DNA of 64,000 nucleotides, taken from an uncultured Chlorobiaceae bacterium. Lineage in GTDB: Bacteria > Bacteroidota > Chlorobiia > Chlorobiales > Chlorobiaceae. The stretch covers positions 39,012 through 103,011 of the forward strand of contig CAIPYV010000114.1 of assembly GCA_903869365.1 (NCBI GenBank), given 5' to 3'. The notes beneath the pieces were generated by a model. The model did not search any database and was not told the origin of the DNA. It was given only the letters and a program-made list of their open reading frames with translations. The stretch's first letter is position 1; each line of letters begins with the position of its first letter. The translations under genes and the position numbers were made by a program. Positions 50,324-59,033 of this stretch are shown here, in pieces.

Positions 50324-51421
50324 TTAATGCGGCCTGTTTTTCCGATATTCACCGATGGCATCAGCGGCCAGCATGGCATTGATGACTTTATCCGGTGTGA
50401 CCATGCCCGCTTCATGATGAATGAATTCGTTTGGAGCACAGGCTTTTTCCGCGGCAGGCATTAATCTGAGACGATCGAAATTGTTCAGGCCGATATCCGC
50501 AAGAGTCGTGGGGAGCCCTATGGCTTCGCAGAAAGAAAATACCACTTCCGACTCTTCAGGAGATGCATCAGTGAGTTGCAGCCCGGCAAGAACGCCAAAA
50601 GCCACCTTTTCACCGTGGTAATAAGCATGTGTTTCTTCCAGAGCCGTAAGCCCGTTGTGAATGGAATGGGCACTTGCCAGACCGCCGCTTTCAAAGCCGA
50701 CTCCGCTTAACAGAATATTCGCCTCGACGATATGCTCAAGAGCCGGTGTGATGAAATGCCCCTCAGCAGCTATCTTCGCGATTGCGCCGTATTTGAGCAA
50801 GGTGTCATAACAGAGCCTTGCAAGGCTGAGTCCAGTCAGAGTGCTGAGTCCGCCGCATTCGTTGAGAGACTGTGTGTTGCTGCATGACTTTGCTTCAAAC
50901 CATGTCGCGAGCGCATCACCCATGCCCGCCACGAGAAATCGCACAGGAGCCTTGGCGATAATTTCCGTATCAACAAGAATAGCTGCAGGATTCGATTTCT
51001 GATAGTACACCGATTCAAAAACGCCCTGGACAGAATACAGAACGGCGCACCCACTGCAGGGCGCGTCAGTCGATGCGATCGTGGGCACAATAATAACCGG
51101 AATATCTGCACGATCTGCAGCGATTTTCGCGGTATCAATTGTTTTTCCGCCACCCATCCCGACAAGAACATCCACCTTTTTTTCATGAATGATTCCCGCC
51201 AGTCTGAAGAGCTCTTGTTCACAACACTCGCCTGAGAATCGTTCGACAGGCAGAGAGTGAGCATGAAGGTCCAGACCGCTTTCCGGAAGAATTGTCCTGT
51301 GCGCCGTAGGCGACGCAAGGATAAGCCCTTGATGGCCAAACAGAGAGATCAGGGACGGCAACTCGCCGAGAGCACCGACGCCCTGAATATACTTTCCTGG
51401 AAATAAAACTTTCTTCAGCAT
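50324..51421 (-). CDS. Glycerol dehydrogenase-like iron/zinc alcohol dehydrogenase
   Basis: A 365-residue enzyme of the GldA/glycerol-1-phosphate dehydrogenase branch. I start at MLKKVLFPGKYIQGVGALGE, which has AGGAG about ten bases upstream; a frame 22 codons longer has no such site. NAD-binding GMGGGKTIDTAKIAA and VPTIASTDAPCSGCAVLY, and metal ligands in GMGDALATWFEAKS, SAHSIHNGLTAL and HAYYHGEKVAFG are all present. It should oxidise glycerol or reduce a ketone such as dihydroxyacetone. It lies between the Co/Ni transporter and the MAT gene on the other strand, with a 2-base gap to the cbiO stop, and no operon partner supports one substrate. Confidence 0.82.
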   Translation of the reverse strand: MLKKVLFPGKYIQGVGALGELPSLISLFGHQGLILASPTAHRTILPESGLDLHAHSLPVERFSGECCEQELFRLAGIIHEKKVDVLVGMGGGKTIDTAKIAADRADIPVIIVPTIASTDAPCSGCAVLYSVQGVFESVYYQKSNPAAILVDTEIIAKAPVRFLVAGMGDALATWFEAKSCSNTQSLNECGGLSTLTGLSLARLCYDTLLKYGAIAKIAAEGHFITPALEHIVEANILLSGVGFESGGLASAHSIHNGLTALEETHAYYHGEKVAFGVLAGLQLTDASPEESEVVFSFCEAIGLPTTLADIGLNNFDRLRLMPAAEKACAPNEFIHHEAGMVTPDKVINAMLAADAIGEYRKNRPH

Positions 51422-51513
51422 CTGATTTCTCCTACAGGGGACGTTGTTGAATAGCGATAATAGGTAAAATGTGATTCTTTCGGACATCCTATAGTAAGTT
51501 AAGAACTCTCTCC

Positions 51514-51533
51514 CCGACCTTTTTTATGGTCGG
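51514..51533 (-). other. Stem-loop after the MAT gene
   Basis: CCGACC-TTTTTTAT-GGTCGG gives a six-base GC-rich stem just downstream of the MAT stop. On the minus strand the A-rich loop is not followed by a U-run, so it is a weak terminator candidate only. Confidence 0.4.
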
Positions 51534-51541
51534 ATGCAACG

Positions 51542-52765
51542 TTAGCAGATAGAGAACATACCTTGGGCAAGCCGTTCGCTGAAGCGGCTGATGTCGGCAA
51601 GTTCAGCATCAACGATGCTGGCGACTGATTCCTGGACATCCCTGATTGATACTCCTGAGTTGGGGATGATTCTTGCTGATGCTGTAAGTGGCTGGTCGAT
51701 TGGTTTGCCGATTTGACTGCAGAGAAAAAGTGACACCTCCTGTATACCTTCGACCTCCCGGTAGATGCGTTCGGCGGTCTCGCGTGCCAGTACATTATAG
51801 ATTTTACCAACATGGTTGACCGGATTTTTACCTGCGGCAGCTTCAAGACTCAACGATCTTCCGAATGAAATAAGTCCGTTAACCCTGTTACCCCTTCCTA
51901 CCTCACCACCATCAGCTCCATCTGCCGAAGTACCGAGCACCGTCAGGTATATACCGCTCTCGCCGCGTGAAGGATCGTCAAGTGTATTGATCGCTATTGC
52001 AACCCTATCGAATGACTGACCTTTTGCCGCGATAAATGCCTGCAAAGCTTCACGGATCGCCTCCTTGCGCTCAAAATAGATGGTTGTATCGGGGATATAA
52101 CGATCCACAAATGCGATGGCAATGGTCAGAGTCAGGGTATTGCCGTCTCGGTATGCCATAACCTTCACATCTTCGCCTGTTTCAGGAAATGCCAGTTTAA
52201 AACTGGTGGAGTTCAGATAGTGTTCGGTTTCAAGCACAAGGTATTCCACGCTGCTGAGTGGTGCATACCCGACCCCTACAGATGTATCGTTTGCTCCGAT
52301 AACTGTGCGGGAAAAAAGATCAGTAAGTTCAACAGAACCTGGTTTGATCTCATTCTGAAAGATCACATGGATGTCTGGGTCGACAAAACGCAGATTTTTT
52401 CTGAGCCACTCCGTTGCCGCTGCTTCAGCAATTTCGGCGACAGGGATACGGATTCCATGGTACTCATACGTGGCCCTGTCACCAAAAATGAATTTCATAG
52501 GTTCAACGATTCTCCCGCCTCCAGGTTTTACAGCACTGATACCGGCAATCAGCAGACCTTTGTCGATATTGTGATGCAGAATATGTCCCGTAAGAGTCAG
52601 ATACTCCCTGCACAGGTTTAAACAGACCGCCTCCATGACGGAGTCGCAGATGGTATCAGGATGACCCTTCCCCTTGCGCTCGACCAACTCGACCCTCTGC
52701 ATGCCGGCGGGAGTGGTTCCTGCATGTTCAATAACAATGTTTCTTTTACCGTTCAAACTCATCAT
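51542..52765 (-). CDS. Archaeal-type S-adenosylmethionine synthetase
   Basis: A 407-residue methionine adenosyltransferase of the archaeal class (AdoMet_Syntase), which is hardly similar to bacterial MetK. Characteristic pieces are VERKGKGHPDTICDSVMEAV, IDKGLLIAGISAVKPGGGRI, FIFGDRATYEYHGIRIPV, SDTSVGVGYAPLS-like NDTSVGVGYAPLSSVE, TVLGTSADGADGGEVGRGNR and GKNPVNHVGKIYN. It makes S-adenosylmethionine from methionine and ATP. The setting beside cobU on the divergent strand fits the heavy methylation demand of corrinoid and bacteriochlorophyll synthesis, but that is inference. ATG at 52765 or the next codon may be the start. Confidence 0.92.
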   Translation of the reverse strand: MMSLNGKRNIVIEHAGTTPAGMQRVELVERKGKGHPDTICDSVMEAVCLNLCREYLTLTGHILHHNIDKGLLIAGISAVKPGGGRIVEPMKFIFGDRATYEYHGIRIPVAEIAEAAATEWLRKNLRFVDPDIHVIFQNEIKPGSVELTDLFSRTVIGANDTSVGVGYAPLSSVEYLVLETEHYLNSTSFKLAFPETGEDVKVMAYRDGNTLTLTIAIAFVDRYIPDTTIYFERKEAIREALQAFIAAKGQSFDRVAIAINTLDDPSRGESGIYLTVLGTSADGADGGEVGRGNRVNGLISFGRSLSLEAAAGKNPVNHVGKIYNVLARETAERIYREVEGIQEVSLFLCSQIGKPIDQPLTASARIIPNSGVSIRDVQESVASIVDAELADISRFSERLAQGMFSIC

Positions 52766-52879
52766 GCACTGTTTTGGTTTACCGCCATTTCCTGTAAAAT
52801 ATGGATTCCTTGTAAATTTTTTTTGTTTATTAATGCCCGAAGCTTTGTAGTTGTTCGAGGCAAATTTTCAATAACGTGC

Positions 52880-53395
52880 ATGAGAAATGTTATTTATGTG
52901 ACTGGAGGGGCCCGAAGTGGTAAAAGCTCTTTTGCCTTGCAGCAGGCAGTCCGGTACAAGAAAAAAGTTTTTTTAGCCACCGCCGAGCCGTTTGATGATG
53001 AAATGAAAAGCCGAATCGGCAAGCACCGGGCGGAACGGGGAGAACAGTTTATAACGATTGAGGAGCCCCTCTATCCTGAGCAGGCTCTCCTGAATCTGCC
53101 ACCAGGCAGTGAGGTTGTACTGCTCGACTGCCTGACGGTCTGGGCAGGCAATCTGATGCACTGTTTTGAGGATGAAGGTGAAATAAATAACAGAATTGAT
53201 TGTCTTCTTGAAGTTCTTCGTCAGCCGCCTTGCGATATTATCCTTGTCTCCAATGAGGTTGGAATGGGAATTGTACCTGAAAATGCCATGGCCAGAAGGT
53301 TTCGTGATATAGCGGGTATCGTTAATCAGAAAGTTGCTTCAAGAGCAACGGAGGCCTATCTTCTCTGCAGTGGCTTGCCGATCAGGCTGAAGTAG
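52880..53395 (+). CDS. cobU: Bifunctional adenosylcobinamide kinase/adenosylcobinamide-phosphate guanylyltransferase
   Basis: A 171-residue CobU. The start MRNVIYVTGGARSGKSSFAL places the P-loop GGARSGKSS at residues 9-17, as in the family, so the 73-codon upstream extension of the open frame is not used. Further blocks are FLATAEPFDDEMKSRIGKHRAERGEQF with the guanylylated histidine, TIEEPLYP, VVLLDCLTVWAGNLM and VSNEVGMGIVPENAMARRFRDIAGIVNQ. It phosphorylates adenosylcobinamide and then adds GMP to give AdoCbi-GDP, the acceptor for CobS. The length is normal (about 180). It is divergent from the MAT gene and leads cobT and cobS. Confidence 0.95.
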   Translation: MRNVIYVTGGARSGKSSFALQQAVRYKKKVFLATAEPFDDEMKSRIGKHRAERGEQFITIEEPLYPEQALLNLPPGSEVVLLDCLTVWAGNLMHCFEDEGEINNRIDCLLEVLRQPPCDIILVSNEVGMGIVPENAMARRFRDIAGIVNQKVASRATEAYLLCSGLPIRLK

Positions 53396-53452
53396 TACCG
53401 TAATAATTTTTAGAGCGTAGTAACCGATAACTTATTATTCGTGATTGTAATT

Positions 53453-54517
53453 ATGCAGAAAGAGTTGCAGCAGCTTTTGAATCGCATTGAACCTGTTGAC
53501 CGCTCGCTCAGTGCTGCGGCGCAGGCACATCTTGACGATCTTACCAAACCGCAGGGGAGTCTTGGCCGGTTGGAAGAAATTGCTTTAAAATATGTTCTGG
53601 CGACCGGTTCGTTGACGCCGTTGCTCACAAAAAAGAAAATCTGCTGTTTTGCCGGTGACCATGGTGTTGCGGCTGAAGGTGTCTCGGCTTTTCCGGCAGA
53701 GGTTACACCCCAGATGGTCTATAATATGCTCAATGGGGGTGCAGCAATTAATGTGTTGACACGTCATGCGGGTGCTGATCTTGATGTTGTGGATATGGGT
53801 GTCAACCATGACTTTCCCGATATGGCGGGACTTGTGAAAAGAAAGGTGAAGCCTGGAAGTGCCAATATAGCCATCGGCCCTGCCATGAGCGAAGCGGATG
53901 CCCTGCATGCTGTGTTGATCGGCGCAGAGCTTGCGGTTGAGGCTCATAAGGCAGGCTACCATATTCTGGGAACGGGAGAGATGGGTATAGCTAATACCAC
54001 CCCTGCCACAGCACTCTATTCGGTTCTCCTTGATGTGCCGGTTGAGAGCATCACCGGAAGGGGTACCGGCATTGATGATGAACGTCTGAAGCATAAAATA
54101 GAAATTATCAAAAAGGCCATCGAAGTGAATACTTCGCGCTCTGCCACACCCTTTGGTGCCCTTGCGGCGCTGGGCGGTTATGAAATTGCTGCAATAGCCG
54201 GGTTTGTTCTTGGTGCAGCCTCCTGCAGAGTTCCCGTCGTGGTTGACGGCTTTATCTCCTCCTCTGGTGCAGTTGTGGCTCTCAAGCTCTGTCCGGCAGT
54301 TGAAGACTATCTCTTTTTCAGCCATCTTTCCAATGAACAGGGTCACAGGGTGGTTATGCAGAAGCTTGGCGCCAGGCCGATTCTTGATCTTGACCTCCGT
54401 CTTGGTGAGGGAACCGGAGCCGCACTCTCCATGCAGCTTATTGAGGGCGCGCTGAAGATTTATAATGAAATGGCAACCTTCAGCGGAGCAAAGGTCAGTG
54501 AAAAAAGTGACGAGTAA
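53453..54517 (+). CDS. cobT: Nicotinate-nucleotide--dimethylbenzimidazole phosphoribosyltransferase
   Basis: A 354-residue CobT that activates the lower-ligand base to its alpha-ribotide. Motifs: [18 protein letters not shown] near the N-terminus, [76 protein letters not shown] with KIEIIKKAI, and [17 protein letters not shown]. The catalytic Glu is expected in the C-terminal [17 protein letters not shown] block. I start at ATG 53453; a GTG four codons upstream is an alternative, and neither has a strong ribosome-binding site. It lies 57 bases after cobU and 3 bases before cobS. Confidence 0.95.
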   Translation: MQKELQQLLNRIEPVDRSLSAAAQAHLDDLTKPQGSLGRLEEIALKYVLATGSLTPLLTKKKICCFAGDHGVAAEGVSAFPAEVTPQMVYNMLNGGAAINVLTRHAGADLDVVDMGVNHDFPDMAGLVKRKVKPGSANIAIGPAMSEADALHAVLIGAELAVEAHKAGYHILGTGEMGIANTTPATALYSVLLDVPVESITGRGTGIDDERLKHKIEIIKKAIEVNTSRSATPFGALAALGGYEIAAIAGFVLGAASCRVPVVVDGFISSSGAVVALKLCPAVEDYLFFSHLSNEQGHRVVMQKLGARPILDLDLRLGEGTGAALSMQLIEGALKIYNEMATFSGAKVSEKSDE

Positions 54518-54520
54518 CCG

Positions 54521-55273
54521 ATGCTGAGCGGTTTGGTTACAGCTTTGAGAACGTTAACCGTACTCACAGTGCCGGGAAAGGATACCGCAACCTTCAGCAG
54601 CTCTCTTTTCTGGTTTCCGGTGGTAGGGTTGCTGCTTGGACTTTTTCAGGCAGCGATCGGCTATGCCGGTTATGCGGCAGGGTGGAATGAACTTGCGGCT
54701 GCGCTTGTCGTGTTTGGAGGGATTATCTTGACCCGGGGAATGCATGTCGACGGTCTGGCTGATCTGGCTGACGGCTTCTGGGGAGGAAAAAGCCGCGAAG
54801 CTGCCCTGAGGATCATGAAAGATCCAAACGTAGGATCGTTCGGCGCGGCTGCTCTCTTAGGAATACTCCTGTTAAAATGGATTGCGGTACTCAAGCTTGT
54901 TTCACTGGGAGCTTTCGGTTGTATTGCCGCCGGTGTGCTGCTTGCCCGCTGGGTTCAGGTTCTCCTCGCTTCATCGCTGCCCTATGCCAGAAGCGAAGGT
55001 GGCACAGCCCACTCTTTTGTCAACGGAGCAGGATGGCCGCATACTCTTGTTACTTCGATCATGACGCTTTTCTTTCTTTTCACCCTTCTTTCCTTTGAAC
55101 TCTACTCTTTCGTTGTCGCACTTGTTGCAGCACTTGCCGCAGGATTGATGATCGGGATGTTGAGTTACAGAAAAATCGGAGGAGTGACCGGTGATGTGCT
55201 TGGAGCAGTCAGTGAGTCGACCGAATTGTTCGTCTGGACTGCCTGTGCGCTTTACGGAATCATTCGCGGGTAG
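54521..55273 (+). CDS. cobS: Adenosylcobinamide-GDP ribazoletransferase (cobalamin synthase)
   Basis: A 250-residue membrane enzyme that joins AdoCbi-GDP to the alpha-ribazole (phosphate) made via CobT, closing the nucleotide loop. The family blocks are LFWFPVVGLLLGLFQAAIGY, GGIILTRGMHVDGLADLADGFWGGKSREAALRIMKDPNVGSFGAA in which DGLADxxDG holds the metal-binding aspartates, LLARWVQVLLASSLPYAR and GGVTGDVLGAVSESTE. Several membrane helices run between. It follows cobT by 3 bases; its end overlaps the convergent SET-domain gene by 14 bases. Confidence 0.95.
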   Translation: MLSGLVTALRTLTVLTVPGKDTATFSSSLFWFPVVGLLLGLFQAAIGYAGYAAGWNELAAALVVFGGIILTRGMHVDGLADLADGFWGGKSREAALRIMKDPNVGSFGAAALLGILLLKWIAVLKLVSLGAFGCIAAGVLLARWVQVLLASSLPYARSEGGTAHSFVNGAGWPHTLVTSIMTLFFLFTLLSFELYSFVVALVAALAAGLMIGMLSYRKIGGVTGDVLGAVSESTELFVWTACALYGIIRG

Positions 55274-55715
55274 TCCACCAGGCATCCCCGTAATTGTAGA
55301 AAAGCTCTTCACCCTTCAGAATATTGCGCAATGCATAGAGAATCATTTCCGGGCCGAGAGAGCTATCTTCCCGATAATAGGCGACATTGGGTGTCGATGA
55401 GTGGTTGAAGAGCATACCGTACCCCATGACCACAAGGCGTGCGGTTTCATCATTACCGTAAAACACATAGTTGACCAGTTCGCCGCCGATATCCCGGTCA
55501 GTAACCTCAAGTGCAGGGCAGCGTTCAATAATGTCACCCTCTCTGATGTTTTCCGCTGCAAAGGCGCCCCGTCCGCTGACCGGTGAAGCGCTGATACTGA
55601 TCACCCCTCTTCTGATGGCAGGACGCTTTTTCTTGATGAACATGCCGATAGCAATGCCGACAAGGATGCCGGAGATCAGGACGGCAGAAATGATGACGAT
55701 AAGTTGTGGTTCCAT
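55260..55715 (-). CDS. Membrane-anchored SET-domain protein
   Basis: A 151-residue protein. One membrane helix (LIVIISAVLISGILVGIAIGMFI, about residues 5-27) leads to a SET domain (about 40-140): SPVSGRGAFAAENIREGDIIE is the opening turn, LVVMGYGMLFNHSSTPNVAYY carries the NHS core, and LRNILKGEELFYNYGDAWW the (G)EELxxNYG closing motif that binds S-adenosylmethionine. SET domains are protein lysine methyltransferases in eukaryotes and some bacteria; a bacterial one tied to a membrane helix is uncommon and its target here is unknown. Its stop overlaps the end of cobS. Confidence 0.82.
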   Translation of the reverse strand: MEPQLIVIISAVLISGILVGIAIGMFIKKKRPAIRRGVISISASPVSGRGAFAAENIREGDIIERCPALEVTDRDIGGELVNYVFYGNDETARLVVMGYGMLFNHSSTPNVAYYREDSSLGPEMILYALRNILKGEELFYNYGDAWWTTRE

Positions 55716-55926
55716 AGTTTGCTCTATTGGTCAGATACTCTCGGAGCTGCGACTGCAAAAATGTAACACTTTCTCAGCTTGTAGCACTGTAGGATTGCCT
55801 GTTGGTTTTTCGGGAATGATGAGCAAGAATTTATAGTTGTATAACTTAAGGCATTCAAAATGATTGTCCTGAGGTTTTTGTTTCCGGGTTGTTTGAAGGT
55901 GAGGTTTACCATGAGGAGTTTTCTGC

Positions 55927-56661
55927 ATGTCTGACAATCCAGTTGGTAACGGTCATGCTCCAGCGGTGCTGAAAATCAGTGACCTTTCGAAATCCTACAT
56001 TATGGGCGAAATAAGGGTGGATGCGCTCAAACATATATCCCTTGATTTTTATTCAGGTGAACTTGCCGTTCTTCTGGGTGCATCCGGAAGCGGAAAATCG
56101 ACGCTGATCAATATTATCGGCGGGCTTGATACTCCTTCATCAGGTAGCCTCTTTTTTCACGGACGAGAAATTACAGCAGCGACGGAAACAGAACTTACAG
56201 CCTACCGTCGCCGATCGATCGGTTTTGTTTTCCAATTCTACAATTTGATCTCAAGTCTTTCAGCGCTCGAAAATGTGCAGCTTGTGACTGAGATTGCTGA
56301 AAATCCGATGCCACCTGAAGAGGCGCTCAAGCTGGTCGGGCTTGCACATCGGCTTAACCATTTTCCAGCCCAGCTTTCCGGAGGAGAACAGCAACGGGTG
56401 GCCATTGCCCGGGCGGTTGCCAAGCGACCTGAACTGCTCCTGTGTGATGAGCCTACCGGCGCGCTTGATTTTCAGACGGGAAAACTTGTCCTTGATGTCA
56501 TCGAAAAGGTCAACCGAGAGCTCGGTACGACAACACTGATCATTACTCACAATGCCTCTATTGCCGGTATGGCGGACAGGGTTGTGCGTCTGAGCAGCGG
56601 GGAGGTCTCTGAGGATCGGAGAAATCTTACACGCCTTTCACCTTCAGAACTTCTCTGGTAA
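55927..56661 (+). CDS. ABC transporter ATPase (LolD/MacB/DevA-type)
   Basis: A 244-residue ATPase with all ABC motifs: Walker [22 protein letters not shown]-loop [20 protein letters not shown], signature [16 protein letters not shown], Walker [17 protein letters not shown] and the switch IITHN. The type is that of MacB/LolD family exporters ([24 protein letters not shown]). An AGGAG lies eight bases before the ATG. It forms one operon with the permease (8-base gap) and the adaptor. The three genes in the order ATPase, permease, adaptor are those of a DevBCA- or MacAB-like exporter. Confidence 0.93.
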   Translation: MSDNPVGNGHAPAVLKISDLSKSYIMGEIRVDALKHISLDFYSGELAVLLGASGSGKSTLINIIGGLDTPSSGSLFFHGREITAATETELTAYRRRSIGFVFQFYNLISSLSALENVQLVTEIAENPMPPEEALKLVGLAHRLNHFPAQLSGGEQQRVAIARAVAKRPELLLCDEPTGALDFQTGKLVLDVIEKVNRELGTTTLIITHNASIAGMADRVVRLSSGEVSEDRRNLTRLSPSELLW

Positions 56662-56669
56662 ACTGAGCG

Positions 56670-59033
56670 ATGAAACCCCTGCAGAGAAAACTGCTGCGCG
56701 AGTTGCTGCGCCTCAAAGGTCAGATGCTGGCCGTTGCAGCTGTTGTTGCCTGCGGTATCTCAGTGTTTGTTTCCATGAGCAGTGTTCAATATTCACTTGA
56801 GGCCTCGCGTGCCCGCTATTACAGCAAGTATCGTTTTGCGGATGTTTTTATGCAGGTCAAGCGTGCGCCTGAGTTTTACCTCGAAACGGTACGCAGCATT
56901 GCAGGAGTAGCTTCGGTGAATTCCCGCATTGTGGCTGATGTGACACTCGATGTACCGGGACTCGACGAACCGGCCACTGGAAGGCTTGTCTCAATACCGG
57001 AGTACAGAACGCCGGTTTTGAATGATCTGTTTATCAAGAGCGGTCGTTATATCGATCCCGGCAAACCTGAAGAGGTTGTCGTCAGTAAACCCTTTCTTGA
57101 AGCCAACAAACTTGCCCCGGGCGACCACATTACCGCGGTGATCAATGGAAGAAAGAAAGAGCTGCTCATTGTCGGGATGGGTCTCTCTCCGGAATATATC
57201 TATGAGGTTCAGCCCGGTGCTTTTTTCCCCGATAAGCGCAGGTTCGGGGTTATATGGATGAGCCGCAGAGCCCTTGAGTCGGCGTTTGATATGAGCGGAG
57301 CGTTCAATGATCTCTCCCTGACGCTTGCCCACGGCGTCTCGGAAAAGGATGTTCTCCTGCAGCTTGATAACCTGTTCACTCGTTACGGATCGCTTGGAGC
57401 CTATGGCCGGAGTGAGCAGCTCTCTGACCGCTTTATTGCCGACGAAATCAAGCAGGTGGGTATTCAGATTACCTTTCTGCCTGCAATCTTTCTTGCTGTG
57501 GCGGTTTTTTTACTCAACATTGTTCTCCGTCGACTTGTAGCAACCCAGCGCGACCAGATTGCCGTACTTAAGGCGATAGGCTATTCCAATGAAGATGTAG
57601 CCCTTCACTACCTTGGTTTTGCCATGATCCCTACGGCAGTCGGATCGGTTGTCGGGACTGCCCTTGGAGCCTGGCTTGGCCGGGGCATGATGAATATCTA
57701 TGCCGATTTCTATAACTTTGCCGAGCTGGTCTATACCTTTCGTTTTGAAAATGTTGCACTGGCCGTTCTCTTGAGTTTCGCAGCTGCGCTTGTTGGTGCA
57801 CTTGGTGCAGTACGCAAAGCGGTCTTGCTGCCCCCGGCGGAAGCGATGCGTCCTGATTCGCCCGTTTTGTACAAACCCGGTTTTCTTGATCGTGCATCGT
57901 TGCGCAAAAGAGTGCCAGTATCATTACGGATTATTGTCCGCAACCTTGAGCGTCGCCCATGGAAAGCTTCCATTTCAGTCCTTATGATCTCTCTTGCGGT
58001 TGCCATTCTTATTGCTGGCCGCTATACCTATGATTCAGTCGATCGTATGATTCAGGTGGAGTTTGCAGAGAAACATCGGGAAGATGTCACCCTTATTTTC
58101 AATGATCCCAAGCCTCCTTCTGTGGTCTATACCATAGCGTCACTCAGCGGTGTACTTGAACATGAGTATTACCGTGATGAACCGGTAAGAATGCGCTTTG
58201 GCCATCGTTTTCGCCGCCTCTCCATCAAGGGCCTGCAGTCGGCAGAGGGCCTGCAGCGTCTGGTTGATAAAAACGGGCGTCACTTTTCTCTTCCAGCTGA
58301 CGGGATTATTCTGACCTCAGCCCTTGCTGACATTCTTGGAGTCCGGCCGGGTGACAGACTGCAGCTTGAGTTTCTCCAGGGCAGGCAGCTCCATCGCGAA
58401 GTGCTTGTTAGCGCTGTCATTGACGAAATTCTCGGACTCTCAGCCTCTATGAATCTTGCCCAGTTGAACACTCTCGCTGGAGATGGCGGCGTGCTGAATG
58501 CCGCCTATTTGCGTATAGATCAATCAAAAGCCGGTCCGCTCTATACATCACTCAAGAAAATGCCTGGCGTGGCAGGGATGATGATGCTTAAGGCCCTTAA
58601 AGAGAGCTTCGAAGAGTTGATTGCCCAAAGTATGACCACATCAACGTTTATTCTTACCTCTTTTGCCTGCGTTCTTGCTTTTGCCGTGGTCTATAACGGT
58701 GCGAGGATATCGCTCTCTGAACGGGCTCGTGAACTGTCGAGTCTCAGGGTACTTGGAATGTCGAAGGGTGAAGTTTCCTTTATTCTGCTTGGTGAACAGG
58801 CCCTGCTTACCCTTTGTGCCATACCGGTCGGCTTTATGATTGGTATTGCTCTTTCCGCTCTGCTTGCCCATGCGCTCAGTTCGGAACTCTATCGCTTGCC
58901 GCTTGTTTTCACTGCCTATAACTTTCTCTTTGCCTTTACGGTTATTGTTATGGTGTCGGTCGTGTCCGGCCTTGCTGTCCAAAAACGTCTTTCAAGTCTC
59001 GATCTTGTCGAGGTTTTAAAAACCAGGGAGTAG
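56670..59033 (+). CDS. ABC exporter permease with two FtsX/MacB domains
   Basis: A 787-residue permease. A first membrane helix (GQMLAVAAVVACGISVFVSMSSVQYSL) is followed by a large periplasmic MacB-type domain (about 55-260), then three helices (FLAVAVFLLNIVLRRLVATQRDQIAVLKAIGYSNEDV is the FtsX coupling region), a second periplasmic domain (about 430-640) and a final FtsX block (LSERARELSSLRVLGMSKGEVSFILLGEQ). So it holds both halves in one chain, unlike MacB. It should move a substrate from the periplasm or inner leaflet outward with energy from the ATPase upstream and the adaptor downstream. The substrate is unknown. Confidence 0.9.
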   Translation: MKPLQRKLLRELLRLKGQMLAVAAVVACGISVFVSMSSVQYSLEASRARYYSKYRFADVFMQVKRAPEFYLETVRSIAGVASVNSRIVADVTLDVPGLDEPATGRLVSIPEYRTPVLNDLFIKSGRYIDPGKPEEVVVSKPFLEANKLAPGDHITAVINGRKKELLIVGMGLSPEYIYEVQPGAFFPDKRRFGVIWMSRRALESAFDMSGAFNDLSLTLAHGVSEKDVLLQLDNLFTRYGSLGAYGRSEQLSDRFIADEIKQVGIQITFLPAIFLAVAVFLLNIVLRRLVATQRDQIAVLKAIGYSNEDVALHYLGFAMIPTAVGSVVGTALGAWLGRGMMNIYADFYNFAELVYTFRFENVALAVLLSFAAALVGALGAVRKAVLLPPAEAMRPDSPVLYKPGFLDRASLRKRVPVSLRIIVRNLERRPWKASISVLMISLAVAILIAGRYTYDSVDRMIQVEFAEKHREDVTLIFNDPKPPSVVYTIASLSGVLEHEYYRDEPVRMRFGHRFRRLSIKGLQSAEGLQRLVDKNGRHFSLPADGIILTSALADILGVRPGDRLQLEFLQGRQLHREVLVSAVIDEILGLSASMNLAQLNTLAGDGGVLNAAYLRIDQSKAGPLYTSLKKMPGVAGMMMLKALKESFEELIAQSMTTSTFILTSFACVLAFAVVYNGARISLSERARELSSLRVLGMSKGEVSFILLGEQALLTLCAIPVGFMIGIALSALLAHALSSELYRLPLVFTAYNFLFAFTVIVMVSVVSGLAVQKRLSSLDLVEVLKTRE

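Noticed and set aside
52661..52879. Upstream extension of cobU by 73 codons
   Set aside because: It runs back into the MAT gene on the other strand; CobU proteins start only a few residues before the P-loop.
53585..54346. Long open frame on the minus strand (253 codons) inside cobT
   Set aside because: It lies opposite a complete cobT with all motifs; its translation has no recognisable fold or start signal. It is a shadow of the coding strand.
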